This document shows, piece by piece, positions 12,915 to 25,900 of a stretch of DNA of 64,000 nucleotides (position 1 is its first letter; every line of letters begins with the position of its first letter). The notes beneath the pieces were generated by a model. That model did not search any database, had not been told where the DNA came from, and worked only from the letters and a program-made list of their open reading frames with translations. The stretch is from Albugo candida. Its lineage: Eukaryota > Oomycota > Peronosporomycetes > Albuginales > Albuginaceae. The stretch spans positions 372,001 to 436,000 of the forward strand of contig CAJNAR010000144.1 in NCBI GenBank assembly GCA_905220665.1. The letters run 5' to 3'. Both the position numbers and the translations under genes were made by a program.

Positions 12915-15092
12915 ATGACGGAAATCACAGCGATCAGTGACATTGCGACTGCTATAATACACGATGCAGTCACTGAGCTAGTAGAATCGATTGTTCAAGA
13001 TGTGAGTGTCACGAACGATTTTAAAGACGCATCATTGATAACACAAAGCGATGAAAAGCTTTTTGGCTTTGAGTCTGACCAGAAAGTGGTACTTCTAACG
13101 TCCCTGTATTCATACGACAAATTTGTGGACGTGACGGTAGAAGAGGTTATGAGCACAATAGTGTCGTCAATTTTGAGAAACTCGGAAAATTGGACTTCCG
13201 CTTTAGTAACAAGTGAGCATGGCACAGAAGGCGAATACTTGAAAGATTCGAGGCAGTGTGATGTTTCATTTGTTAAGAAAGTACGCTCAGAGACGAAGAG
13301 ATATGAAGTAGCTCAAAAAGCGAGTCTAAATGATACGTGGCAGGAAGGTACCACCACAAATCAACGTCTCATTAAAGGACAAGTGGATAGCGACGATATG
13401 TGTGACCCAATTGAAGATACACAATGTCCGGCTGAAACGATGGAAGTAAATTTGCCCAAAGTCACGCTATACGAGAAATCTTCGTCTTTACTGGTTGATA
13501 TCTCACTCAGCTCAACAGATTCCGACGATTCTGACTCATATGACGACGCAAATGCGAGTGATAATGCGTCAGCATCACCGATTTCCATTTCCCCGCGTTC
13601 ATGTTACTCCGACGATTCATTCCCTTATTCAGACTTCATAGATGATAAAGTACAATATCAAGCAAGTTCATATCTTCCTGGAATCCCTGAAATCAGTTCC
13701 AAGGCGCTTCATATTGCTGTGAGCACAAAATTGGGTAAATATACAACATTTGATAGTCGCTACACTCCCAGCGATTCAGACACAAATGATTCCGTTTTAA
13801 CGTCAAGTGATGGATCATTTTGTGTCTCTTGTGGCAGTAGATCGAATATCGAAGAATTCGAGGTCGAAGCATTATCGGAGATGGTACCAGGTATCATACC
13901 TCATGAAGTGGGTGATGAAATCAAATTAGTAGAGCCCATGGAGTATACTGAGCGCAGACCAACCATTAAATCAAGTTCGGATTCAGTCAGTGCTGATTCT
14001 ATCTTTCCGGATCTTGGAAACTTGCATATCACCAGATATCTGCGGTCAAAAAGCTATGCTCCTACCTCTGCTCCTGTTTCTAATTTTCAAAGGAAGGAGG
14101 AAACCAATACATCTATCACCGAAACGATAACTGGAGAACAACAGTCCAAACTCACACCCGGGTGTTGTGTTTCAACAAGATATGGGCTAGGAACTGTGGT
14201 AGCATGCGGCCAGGAACAGGGTACTTCCGTCATTCGACTACAATGCAGCACCTTGCCGATGTTGATGTACTGTCGAGACACCAGCAATATTCACGTGATT
14301 CCCGCTATCCGAAATGATTTGGTCATAACGCCGGTCGGAGAAGGTCACGTCATTGATTACATGAGCCGACAAAGGACGTATCTGGTACAAATTGGCAACG
14401 ACGCTAATGTATCGGGCAAGAAAAGACTGGAGCGAATTTTTTTCGAGACGGAGATAAGGCGTCAAGAATCAGGGCGACGCAATATTATGCCGTCTCGATT
14501 CGTGCCGACAACATTCAGACAAAAAGCAAGCGATTGTAAAAGCATCGAAGCAAGAAATCGTTCTCAAACGTGTGTGCAAAAGCCGAAAGCTACAGTTGAT
14601 GATCGGTCTCATTCTGGGGACAAAGCGTACGACGAGTCGATCCAATCGAATTTCCTGTCGGGTGCATTCCGACGTGCTGTGGCAGCATCGTCGGAATTAT
14701 CCAACTCCACTATAAACTATGTGTCAAAATGGAATCTAGTTGGCCAATACGTGCAAACAAAGTACGGCCAGGGCACCATCAAAAGTTATGATCAAATGGA
14801 AAAAATCGTGCAATTGGAGCTCGCTAGTGATGGGAGTGTCATATCCATGCACGTCGATGATATTCAGAATCAATTGAAAGCTCTCATCGGTATGGAGGTG
14901 CAAACTACCAAATTTGGCGCAGGTAAAGTGATAGCGGTGCGCGCAGCGGATGCCATTTACACTGTTTTATTGCACGCGAAACCTGCTGGAAAGCAAAGCG
15001 ACACTGTTTACGTCCACGAAAGCGATTTATGTAAAGCAAAACGCTCATCAATTGGGAACTTGAAATATCCAAAGCTAAAATTCTGGAAGTAG
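12915..15092 (+). CDS. Acidic/serine-rich protein with C-terminal KOW/Tudor-like beta repeats
   Basis: Single exon, 725 residues, ATG 12915. Residues 1-410 are acidic and Ser/Thr-rich, with Ser-Asp clusters (near nt 13500-13620 and 13760-13840), and look disordered and a good target for phosphorylation. From about residue 413 there are at least four related beta-type units built on 'G..V.T.(Y/F)G.G.V': PGCCVSTRYGLGTV (residue ~413), a partial ITPVGEGHVIDY (~470), GQYVQTKYGQGTI (~607) and GMEVQTTKFGAGKV (~657). These resemble KOW or SH3-like barrels used for RNA, chromatin or protein contacts. No family name is assigned. The gene converges on TTLL9, with 55 bp between the stop codons. Confidence 0.85.
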   Translation: MTEITAISDIATAIIHDAVTELVESIVQDVSVTNDFKDASLITQSDEKLFGFESDQKVVLLTSLYSYDKFVDVTVEEVMSTIVSSILRNSENWTSALVTSEHGTEGEYLKDSRQCDVSFVKKVRSETKRYEVAQKASLNDTWQEGTTTNQRLIKGQVDSDDMCDPIEDTQCPAETMEVNLPKVTLYEKSSSLLVDISLSSTDSDDSDSYDDANASDNASASPISISPRSCYSDDSFPYSDFIDDKVQYQASSYLPGIPEISSKALHIAVSTKLGKYTTFDSRYTPSDSDTNDSVLTSSDGSFCVSCGSRSNIEEFEVEALSEMVPGIIPHEVGDEIKLVEPMEYTERRPTIKSSSDSVSADSIFPDLGNLHITRYLRSKSYAPTSAPVSNFQRKEETNTSITETITGEQQSKLTPGCCVSTRYGLGTVVACGQEQGTSVIRLQCSTLPMLMYCRDTSNIHVIPAIRNDLVITPVGEGHVIDYMSRQRTYLVQIGNDANVSGKKRLERIFFETEIRRQESGRRNIMPSRFVPTTFRQKASDCKSIEARNRSQTCVQKPKATVDDRSHSGDKAYDESIQSNFLSGAFRRAVAASSELSNSTINYVSKWNLVGQYVQTKYGQGTIKSYDQMEKIVQLELASDGSVISMHVDDIQNQLKALIGMEVQTTKFGAGKVIAVRAADAIYTVLLHAKPAGKQSDTVYVHESDLCKAKRSSIGNLKYPKLKFWK

Positions 15093-15147
15093 TTGTTCTC
15101 CAGCGCTCCTCATCGTATTTCTTCCCGGTCGCAAGAGCTCATGCGGT

Positions 15148-17114
<1,967 letters not shown>

Positions 17115-17162
17115 GACAGTATAGCGCGATCCATGGGACCTTCTTGTCAGTATATTAATTTA

Positions 17163-17875
17163 TTACGTGTATCTTACACCTCCCATGAACGTGCGCGGGT
17201 CCGGTGCGCTACCGTTAAATTCGGCACCAGAGAAGTCAAATCCTGGATTTTCTTCTTGAAAGCGCTCGAGCATGAGCTTTTTCTTTGTTTCTTCTTGCTC
17301 GAGAGGATCCATCTAAAGGACGCATACAATGTGGACGATCAAAACTGTGCATTGAAAATAGCAATACGAACCTCGCCGTGCCCGACAAAAACGCTCGACC
17401 ACATTAGACCTTTCTTCATTTTTTGTAGATTGATACAAAGTTCTCCTTGATCTTATAAGCCAAAAGTGATATAGATCATAAGCATGGTGAGAGGCAACGA
17501 CGATTTATCGCTGTTCTGTTCACTTACCGAGCATCCAATAGCTCTCGGCAACTATTACGGAGCTGGTAAGGTTATGCTGCAAAGAACAATAAACGCACTG
17601 CATATTATAAATGTGACATAGAGCACTCGTCTACGTTGAGAAATTTGTCTGTGCAGCCGCGCAAGCCTAAGGTGACATGTGTGGAGGAGATATCGCATTG
17701 GATTTGAGAAGCAATAATGCCCGGTGGTGGTCTGATGAAGAGATTGACTTCCTCAAGAGACTGTTCCCACTCGTAGATGATCTGATCTATATAGGTATTG
17801 GTGTCAGCAAATTGCATGCACAAATAAGAAATCGAGTATACTTTGATGTTTATATACGCGACGATCAGCACTCAT
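17163..17875 (-). CDS. NUDCD2: NudC domain-containing protein 2 homologue (CS domain)
   Basis: Exons read from ATG 17875-17873 through a 55-nt first intron to TAA 17163. The CS (p23-like) domain is visible as [20 protein letters not shown], followed by [17 protein letters not shown]. The C-terminus carries the NUDCD2 signature [20 protein letters not shown], nearly the same as in animals, before a short tail. The CS domain acts as a co-chaperone surface for Hsp90 clients; NUDCD2 is linked to LIS1/dynein stability. About 157-160 residues, the usual family length. The gene lies in tandem upstream of TTLL9 (48 bp), so both could be co-regulated, and it is divergent from the CENP-B-type gene. Confidence 0.9.
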
Positions 17876-18257
17876 GTCGTTGTGACGCTTTGATGTGAAT
17901 GTACTGAATGCGGCAAAATGGGTCCAGAGTTCACATTGGCAAGTACGGCCGATAGGGTACAGAGAATCACACGTTACGCTACCAGAATCTCTGTACATCA
18001 AAGCAATACAGGTCTCATATTCTTGCTTATTATGTGCAAGCCTATCGATGTGTGAGAACCTGGCAGGTACACACACTGAGGATGCTTTTACATGAGCAAG
18101 TCATTGACTGACTCATTGAGCTAATTCTAGTGTGGTGTACATTACTGATGTTCACGGTAAGCCACTCATTTGAGCACCGGCTAGTAAAAGAAATATCGCG
18201 GCAAGTAGAAAGTAGCCGGGAAACCACAACAATCGATTCCATTATCGTCGTTGTAAG
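17876..18257. promoter_or_regulatory. Divergent intergenic region, 382 bp
   Basis: This separates the starts of NUDCD2 and the CENP-B-type HTH gene and should contain both promoters. No repeat or RNA gene was seen. Confidence 0.4.
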
Positions 18258-19695
18258 ATGGCACGCGGTAAAGCCGATCGTCAACTGACCGTCGGCAAAA
18301 AGCTAAAAATCATTGAAGAAGCAGATGAAACTGGTCTGATGTCTGCAACCGCGCAAAAGTATGGCGTTAAAACAGGCCAAATTCGCGACTGGAAGAAAAA
18401 TATCGATCGATTGCGCGCTACAGATCCTTCTCGATTAGTATGTGCAAGCACAATACAACGTGGCCATTTGGTTTTCAATGAGACGTATGCGCAGTATTGG
18501 GTTGGATACAATAAGTACTGCACAAACAATACCAATTATGATGATCTGAAATCGGCATTGCATGTCAATTACAAAGACATTTTCAGAGATGGAATCAGTA
18601 TGTAATAAACAAAACTTTCGATTTATTTGGCATAAAAGTTCAAATTCATTGGGTATTGTAGTATCGAACACTAATTTTATTTTGGTGTAGATACACTAAG
18701 CTTCCCAACAACAATAGACCCGACTACAGATTTCGTGTTAGAGTGTCCAAGCTGCAGTAAGCCAACGCTCTGATTGTTATGTTTGTAAGATGACATAATT
18801 GCTGAACTTGCAGGCGAATATTACGAATTAGATGAAGTCAAAGAAGCGTACCGCAAAGATTTGCAAACTGTTCGAGAGCAACTGCGTGGATTTTTTGATG
18901 CGAAGCCGTTCTTGACCAAATATTTATACTTTGTCACGCGATTGGACTTTTATATACCAGATTCACTCAATGAGTCGAGAACAGATATTGATCTACAGAA
19001 GCATGCACAGGAACCGCAAATCAAGATGGAAGCCATTGACGGATATATTTCCGTGTATGTTGCAATATGTGGCAATGGTTCTGTCATGGTACCTATGTCG
19101 GTGTTCCCACCTACAGAAATTTGGCATTGGGAACGAAAGAAGCGCGTCAAGCTCCGACATGCACACAGCGTACATCGAACAAAATCAAACGATCCTCAAG
19201 AAGCGCTCCAATTCTTCTCTGTTGTACGTTCATTCAATTTCCGCACGTTGATTATATGTATTTCACGAGTGGCTGTTTACATGCAATTAGACATGGAAGA
19301 AGTTTTACGATGAAGATGCAAAGTACAGCGATAAGTTTGCATTTTTGTTAGATGCTTCTTTGGAGGAATTTCGCTCCAACGAGTTTACGGAAGGCGTTCA
19401 ACAACTAGACGGATATGGAAAGTACTGGAACACTTTTCTTACAGTGCGCAATCCATTGAGAATATCCCACTATGAGCATATTTTGTCGACCTTTGTGATC
19501 GAAGAATGGCGCAATATTTTACAGCTGAAGAAATCGAGCCAGCCAAATGACTATAGAAAGTGTGTCGCTTTCTGGTTCTACACAGCATGGGAACATTTTG
19601 CTGGTGATCATGCTCGGGCAGCTTTTCGAAGCTGCAACATGTTTTTAGAGAATAAGAGCGCATGGAGTGCAGGACATGAAACTACTGTTGTATAG
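18258..19695 (+). CDS. CENP-B N-terminal type HTH protein
   Basis: Four exons (18258-18597, 18691-18756, 18814-19223, 19291-19695) give an intact frame of 406 residues. The first 55 residues form a psq/CENP-B-type helix-turn-helix: VGKKLKIIEEAD, ATAQKYGVKTGQIRDWKKN. In this family the fold is normally followed by a CENP-B second HTH and a DDE transposase core (pogo/Tigger). Here the remaining 350 residues are Trp/Tyr-rich and show no D...D...D/E motif, so this is probably a DNA-binding protein derived from a transposase and not an active transposase. Introns of 57-93 nt and an undamaged frame argue against recent mobile origin. The lack of the catalytic domain is seen directly; domestication is inference. 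Confidence 0.75.
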
Positions 19696-20020
19696 TTCTG
19701 ACGTATGCGCGGATTTGTTAGAGCATCCCAGACGATTTTGTTAATATATTCAGTGCTGGTTGGCCTGAAACTCTGTGTCAATGCTTGGCTTCAGTGTGTT
19801 TAATCAGCTTGCACCAATCCGCAAAATACATCCAGCGTCATATTGTGCGTTACTACAATGGCGATGCATAGTTGAATGCAATGCGTACATCATCGCTTGG
19901 ATCAGGAACACGTCCAGTGACACTGTGCGTTCTACCTTTGATATATGCTTCTTCTACATCAAATTTGATAGTTTCATTGAGAGGACCAGCTATGTATGCT
20001 TGCTTTCCTGCTTGGTCTCT
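19696..20020. other. Convergent intergenic gap, 325 bp
   Basis: This lies between the 3' ends of the CENP-B-type gene and the bZIP gene. Nothing recognised beyond presumed UTRs. Confidence 0.4.
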
Positions 20021-21569
20021 TTACAGCTGCCCCAATAGTGTTGTCACATCTTCAACGGTGAGATCGTGTTCATTTTTGGCAAGGATCAATCGAATTGCAT
20101 CTTGTTCCGAGCCTCCATTGGAAATGTTCGATACTGATCCGAAATTTTCCTTCAATTGTGACTGACTTTTGTTGATCCAATCCATATACTTGACGGATTG
20201 ATCAGGCGTGAGAATAGAGTGAATGGCGTTTGTGTGCTTTTCCACCGCGGTAGCTCGTTCTTCTAAATTTGTGTTCAGTCTGCTAAGATAAGCCTTGTAA
20301 AACAAGGAGAATGCTAAAGTAAGTGTGATCCAAGAGTCTGTGTGAGCCTTACCGCCACGAAAGCCATCCTTCTGCGTTCTGGTTTGAGAGCGATCGCTTC
20401 TTGTGATCTACGAACCGGAAAAATGTCTGAAGACATAGATTATCAAAATGAAAGCATTTCCTACGTGTAGAGAAATCGGAGTTTCTCATCTTGCTCATAT
20501 GTGAGCCCAAGATCAGCAACCAAAGCAGGCCAAAGCGCGTCCTTCCTAAGAACGCTACTTGTCCCTGGTTTCTTATCGCTGTCGCTGGCACTATTCACCT
20601 TTCCATTTGATGCATTTGTCACCCGTCCCTCATTAAAGAAGGATTCGTCTTGAATGCTCAGCCACAAAAGAAAGCGACAGTAGGGTGGTAATAACAAATT
20701 GTCAAGTTGGCGAAAGTTGTAGTCTTTGATCGCTTTGCGTTCCTAATTTCCAAAAGTGATTTGAGATTGAGAGCGAAAAAAACCCTCAGAGTTCCTACGA
20801 GGCTGTTAGGTCCAAATCGATTCTGCAATAATTCGACCCCTTGCCGTAGTTTTTCTTGTATCTCAGCCTAAAAGGCAAGCTGAGAAAAAGATCGTTTTCA
20901 GAAGAACAGAGTCACTGACGTCGTCACACTCGGCTTGCAGTTGATGTACTAGAGATTGAATCAAAGTGGAGCGAACATTTTCAAGTGCTTGATCGGCATT
21001 CTCCAAATGATTTGCTCGTGTCACATCGATACTTTCAGTCAGTTGCTCCACCTGTAAAGCAAACGAAAATGGTAGAGACCCTTATAGGGCCGTTTGAAAC
21101 TTTACTTTTTCTTCCAATAATTCCAAATATTGTTTCTTCCGTCTTCGGCTTTGGCGCGCAGATTCCCTATTTCTCGCCAATCTGTCCGCAGCAACGCTCA
21201 AGTTCTACTCGTCATTGCTTAGGCTCCGTACCGTCGTTGTCGTTTTTCATCAGTAGCTCGCTTTGAGCTTTTTCCATCGCTCGAAATTGATTCATCATGT
21301 TTCTGTAGTTCATCGCCGTCTTTTTCTTCGAAACTCTGCAGAGATGATGTTCTTGTAAGACCGAGAGCATTGCTTCCATCAGATGAGTTTAGTGCGTTGG
21401 CAGTTTGTGCGACAGCAAGCAAATCCGATCCGTAAACTTTTCCATCAGTATCACGATTTCCATTTCCTACTAAAGTGGTGCTACCATCATGGAGTAAGAG
21501 TTTTTCTTTCGTTAGATCCACAGACAAAAAGTAGCTCAATAAATTGTCATCTTCGTTCGATAATTCCAT
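20021..21569 (-). CDS. bZIP transcription factor, oomycete type
   Basis: ATG 21569-21567, stop TAA 20023-20021, several exons. The acidic, Ser-rich N-terminus is followed by a canonical basic region, with DRLARNRESARQSRRRKKQY read across a ~35-nt intron near 21190-21230, then a leucine zipper starting LELLEEKVEQLTE. The N-x7-R core is the standard one (Asn, not the Cys variant reported in some oomycete bZIPs). After the zipper, a conserved C-terminal part contains FRQLDNLLLPPYCRFLLWL and a helical LTPDQSVKYMDW segment, the arrangement seen in oomycete bZIP proteins. It should bind ACGT-type sites and regulate stress or development genes; targets are unknown. It is divergent from the R3H gene with only 78 bp between start codons. 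Confidence 0.85.
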
Positions 21570-21647
21570 CACTATACATGTATACTTCTGTTACATGTTA
21601 CTATACATCCATACAAAGTATTCAAAAAGACAATTCAATAGGAAGTT
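21570..21647. promoter_or_regulatory. Putative bidirectional promoter, 78 bp between start codons
   Basis: The start codons of the bZIP gene (minus, 21569) and the R3H gene (plus, 21648) are 78 bp apart. UTRs and both core promoters must fit here or overlap coding DNA. The stretch is AT-rich (tatacatgtatacttctg..); no defined element was recognised. Confidence 0.5.
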
Positions 21648-22925
21648 ATGGAAGACATCTTGCGCACGGAATACGAGAAAATGTATATCAGTACGAACAA
21701 ATTCGATCGCATCACTGAAGAGGGGGAAGATCTTTCTCGTCTTTTCAAAAAAAACATCCATCTCAATGAAGGTCAGTTCCCTCTCTACCAAAATGCTTGC
21801 TAATTGTCTGAAACAGGTCACAAGCTGAGGTCTCTTCGGCTTCCTGTACGCGCTTTACCATACATTCTGAGTATGAATCAAGCGCCCAGTGGAAAAAGAA
21901 ATCAAAAGCGTTGGGCGAACGGTACACAGAGCGTTTTTAAGCTTTATTGAGATTGAACTTTTGTCGTAGACTACCACATTGAAAATTCGGAAATGTTGGG
22001 GAATAATGTGGAAGAATTAATGCAGCATCTTCATATACAAGTGAATTGGAGGTCTATATTTGCAAGCACTTTGGAGGCATTTATACTGATGATAAGGCTT
22101 TGAGAAATTAGATCTAATTTTCAACAACTTGCCAAGGATCGAGCATTGCAGGACGCGTTTCTGGAAGCAAAAGTACACCCAAAGCCTATCTCAACCAACT
22201 GCAGAAACAAGAAGACTGGCTACTGGAATGGTCCGTCGTAAAATCAATGATTTATTTTGAAGCGCAGAAAGAATCTTAAGTGAATCCTGCTGATGTAGAA
22301 GCTGAGTACATGTTTCGTCGAATGGATCGCCGGGCACGTGCCCTATTGTCGAAATCAATCATATCATTTGGATCATTCTTAGAAGCGATGGAACACACTA
22401 TTCTTCATTTTGTGAAGGTATACAACCACTGCTTAGTATTGAAGAAATCACAGATAGTTTGAGATTGTAGTGGCGAGAAGCTCCTTCTGACCTCGAGCTT
22501 ATGCCAGCATTGCGTAAAATGCTGATATCTCCACTCGAAATCACCGAAAGTGCATTCAGCGTGAGATCTCTACGTCTCTCACTTCCAAACTCTCCTTTCC
22601 ATCGTCTCTTGGTGCACGCTCTTTGTCAGTTTTATGGACTCCAATCAAAGAGTAGGTCTACGCTGAATGCTAGCTTCCAATGAGGCTAAGCTGTCTCAAT
22701 ATAGCTGAGCAAAATCAAGAGAAAAGCTTCAAGACAATCGTCGTCTTGCAACCACAGACTGAAAAGATGGAGAAACTCAACTGTACCGCCATATCATTAT
22801 GTCGCTTTTTGCTCGAGACTCGCGTCCCCCATCACGAGAATAACAAAGAAGACTCTATGGAAGTGTCCACAAGAACGAGCGAATGTAGCGATGGTTATTG
22901 CGTGATGGAATTCCCAGAAACTTGA
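21648..22925 (+). CDS. R3H domain protein with R3H-associated N-terminal region
   Basis: Multi-exon gene from ATG 21648 to TGA 22925. The N-terminal exons read GHKLRSLRLPVRALPYIL..., a basic GKRNQKRW stretch, then a helical DRRARALL segment (nt ~22310-22400) as in R3H-associated domains. Next comes the R3H core: SPFHRLLVHALCQFYGLQSK (nt ~22590-22650), in which the spaced Arg/His bind single-stranded nucleic acid. The family includes R3HDM4. In one frame a TAA at 22277-22279 interrupts an otherwise continuous frame; a 69-72-nt phase-0 intron (donor 22235 or 22238, acceptor 22306) would remove it. Function is likely RNA or ssDNA binding; pathway unknown. It converges on the PH-domain gene, with 72 bp between stops. 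Confidence 0.7.
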
Positions 22926-22997
22926 ACGTGTTGACAAAAATGAGAAAATGGAATTGTGGTAATAAATACGATGTTTGCTGTTGCGCTGTAAATCCTT

Positions 22998-25900
22998 CTA
23001 AAAATCGAGGGTTGCCCGCATTTCATCCCGACTGTATCTTGCGCTTTCGTCGAAAGAGTCTTCATCGTTGGTGGTCTGTGGACGAGTGAGGACTTTGTTC
23101 GTGGTCGTAAAGGCATGAACCCAATCCAACATATCTTGACGGGATTTGGCTTGGAAGCGAATTTGTTGGGTTGTGACGGATATCGTAAAGGCTTTTGATT
23201 TGGTATTCACAGCGTCGTAAACAATTTCCAGCGTCGAGTCTCCGATGGGGAATATTCCTCTTGGCTCAAGATCTTCTTGACGTCTATAGTACTTGAGCAC
23301 CCCAGACGGATCGATCTCACACCATCGCTCTTGCGCCCCACGAAGCGACAGATTTCCAAAAAGTCCTTTATCTTGAGCACGACGAGGATGTTTCATGAGA
23401 TTCCCTTTCTTCGTTACAATTGTGTCGGTATGTGCCACAGGCAATTCACTCGGTTTGATGGACTCCTTGGTCAATGGTTTCACAAACGTAGCCTCCTTTT
23501 CAATGGATGCTTTACGCGATGCGCGAACGCTAATTCGGTGAAAGGACAATCTTCGACTTTCGGTCGGAGCTACAAAGGTGCGTTCTTCTTCTACTCGAGC
23601 AGCCAAAGATTTCAAGTCGTTCTTGAGTTCGTCCCGATGCCTTTTAAGTTCCACAATGTCTTCACCACTCGATGCCTTTGATATTGAGCTTTCAAGAGTA
23701 AGCTGTTGACGCGATATAATTGGAGTGAGACAAAGTACATCTCGATTGTAGGAAATAAAACGCACCAGCTGTGCTTCGATATCGCTCTTTGCGACACGAA
23801 GATCCTTCTTGTTGGAACCGGAAAGATGACGATCCAGAAGCTTGAATGAACCTCTGGATCCACGCATTCTCGACAGGCTGAAAACTCGTTTTGTACGAGT
23901 TTCTGTCGCCGATATTCGATCGATATTTCCGTCATTCGACATTGATAAACATTCTACTCTCTTTGTACTTTGATCATGAGCTTCTTCACTGACATGATCG
24001 GAATCGAATGGGATGGATAATGCTCGTTGACCCAGAGATCGTGGTGGTGGAAGAGAGTGCCTATATCTGCTAATTCCATCAGAAGCACTCCGTGCTTTCG
24101 ATATATCTGGTCCTAGCCATGTCTTAGTAAGCCGATTATATTCATTCTCAGCCGATCTCATCTCATCTTTGAGCGATATGCGAAGTCTGCTTAATTCCGA
24201 GACTCGTTCTGTATCGTTGGTCACTGATGCTCTTGCCAGTTGCTTCACTGTGTCGTGCTATAAGCAGATGTGCAGAATAATTTGAGAATCAAAGCTAGAT
24301 GAAATATTGGAATCCTTACCAAACTTGAGCGTAACTGAGAGATTCTGTTCCGAATAGAGTTGCAATACAGCTGTTCATCGTGAGCCTTATATGGCTCTAA
24401 TGACTCTGAATCATGGATAATGGCATCACCGGTAGATAGTGGCGTATCATCGTCGGAAGTAGGAGTCTCTGCTGTCTCTTGTACATATACGTTCGATTTG
24501 ATGCTGCTGATAGACATGAGTTTACGATCGCAATCTTTTTTAATCCGATGATCAAACTTTTCCACAGCCAGTCGAGGCGGATCATTGAATGTTTGCATCT
24601 CTGCCAATGCCATCTTGAGCTCCTGTTTCAGTTGTATTTGTTGCGGTGTTGGTAGACCGGTGTCATCGTCAAATCGGCTTGCATAAGAGACTCTTCTTCC
24701 CCTCGACAAAGGATTTCGCTACAAAACAAACCATTTGATGAGATTGTCACGAATTTATATACGACATCGCTGTACCAGTTGTTCACGAAGTTTTTCGATT
24801 TTCATTTCGAGAAATACCAGACGAGGTGCTTTTCTACCGCTTATAATGTCAAGCAATTGCTTCGACGTTGTGTCGATAGCATTTGATTTCTTCTTTAATT
24901 GCTCAATTTCCGCTTCGACTCGCTTGACTGTTGAATTCTCCCATTTCAGCTGTGATTTCAAATCGTGGTTTGCCTGCGCAAGTTGTTCTTGTATCGTGAC
25001 TCCAGCAGCAGTCTTCAAATTCTGTACATCCATTTCAAAAGCCGAATACGCAAACTCTTCCAATTCCGTACTATGCTCTTTTTGCTCATCTTTGTTGCGA
25101 TTTGCTTCAAGTACAGCCCTCTCCAAAGTAGAACGCTCTTTTTTCAGAATGGATTGCATTGCTCTCAAGTGTTCATACTCTGCCGACATCGCCTCCACTT
25201 CCGCAGTTAGCGTCTTGTTTCGTTCCATCAGAATGACAGCTTTGTTTGTTTCGGCGGACTTGACTATCCCTTCCTTTTCTCGACTTAAAAGATCGATATA
25301 GTCAATGTGACGAGTTTCTTCACTTGTCAATTTCTTCGCATCTTCCCGTAGAGACTCCAGCATTCGACTCCAAACATCGATTGCTTTGCAGACAACATTT
25401 TGCGTCCCTGCCAGTTCTTTGAGACGATTCTTCATCGTCCTTTTTTGAATTTGCCACATTTCGATCTGCAACTCAAAGAATACTGAAGTTTGCAAATATT
25501 CGAGACGGAGAGATTGCTCTTTAGCGGCTGCAGCTCTTTTCTCTTGTTCTCCTGGCGCGGTTGCCTTGGATTCGCTCGCCACTCGACCCTGATGAGATAA
25601 TCGTCAGTAGTCTCGACCAAAAATGTTCATGTCTCTCATACCACAATGCCTCGACTGACATCGGCAAACTTGATTCGCACTGGTCGAGGAGCTCGATTCA
25701 GTGTTTCAAGAACCTCTGCATAGGTGTATCCATTCAATGGAAGATGGTCAATCGCTGTCATCCGCATACCAATGCAAATACGACTAAGTGAAAAAGAATT
25801 GTGAGTTGATACCTCATGATTGCACGAAAATCCCTACATTGTTCATACTTTTCAGGTTTCATGCTCCAATTGTACAGTTCTGCTGGACTCGGCATCCCAT

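Noticed and set aside
18258..19695. Active pogo/Tigger transposon
   Set aside because: No DDE residues, no flanking inverted repeats, and the gene carries three introns.
24735..25301. A 188-codon plus-strand frame
   Set aside because: It is antisense to the coiled-coil exon of the WW-PDZ-PH gene; its Ser/Phe/Cys-rich text mirrors Lys/Glu-rich codons.
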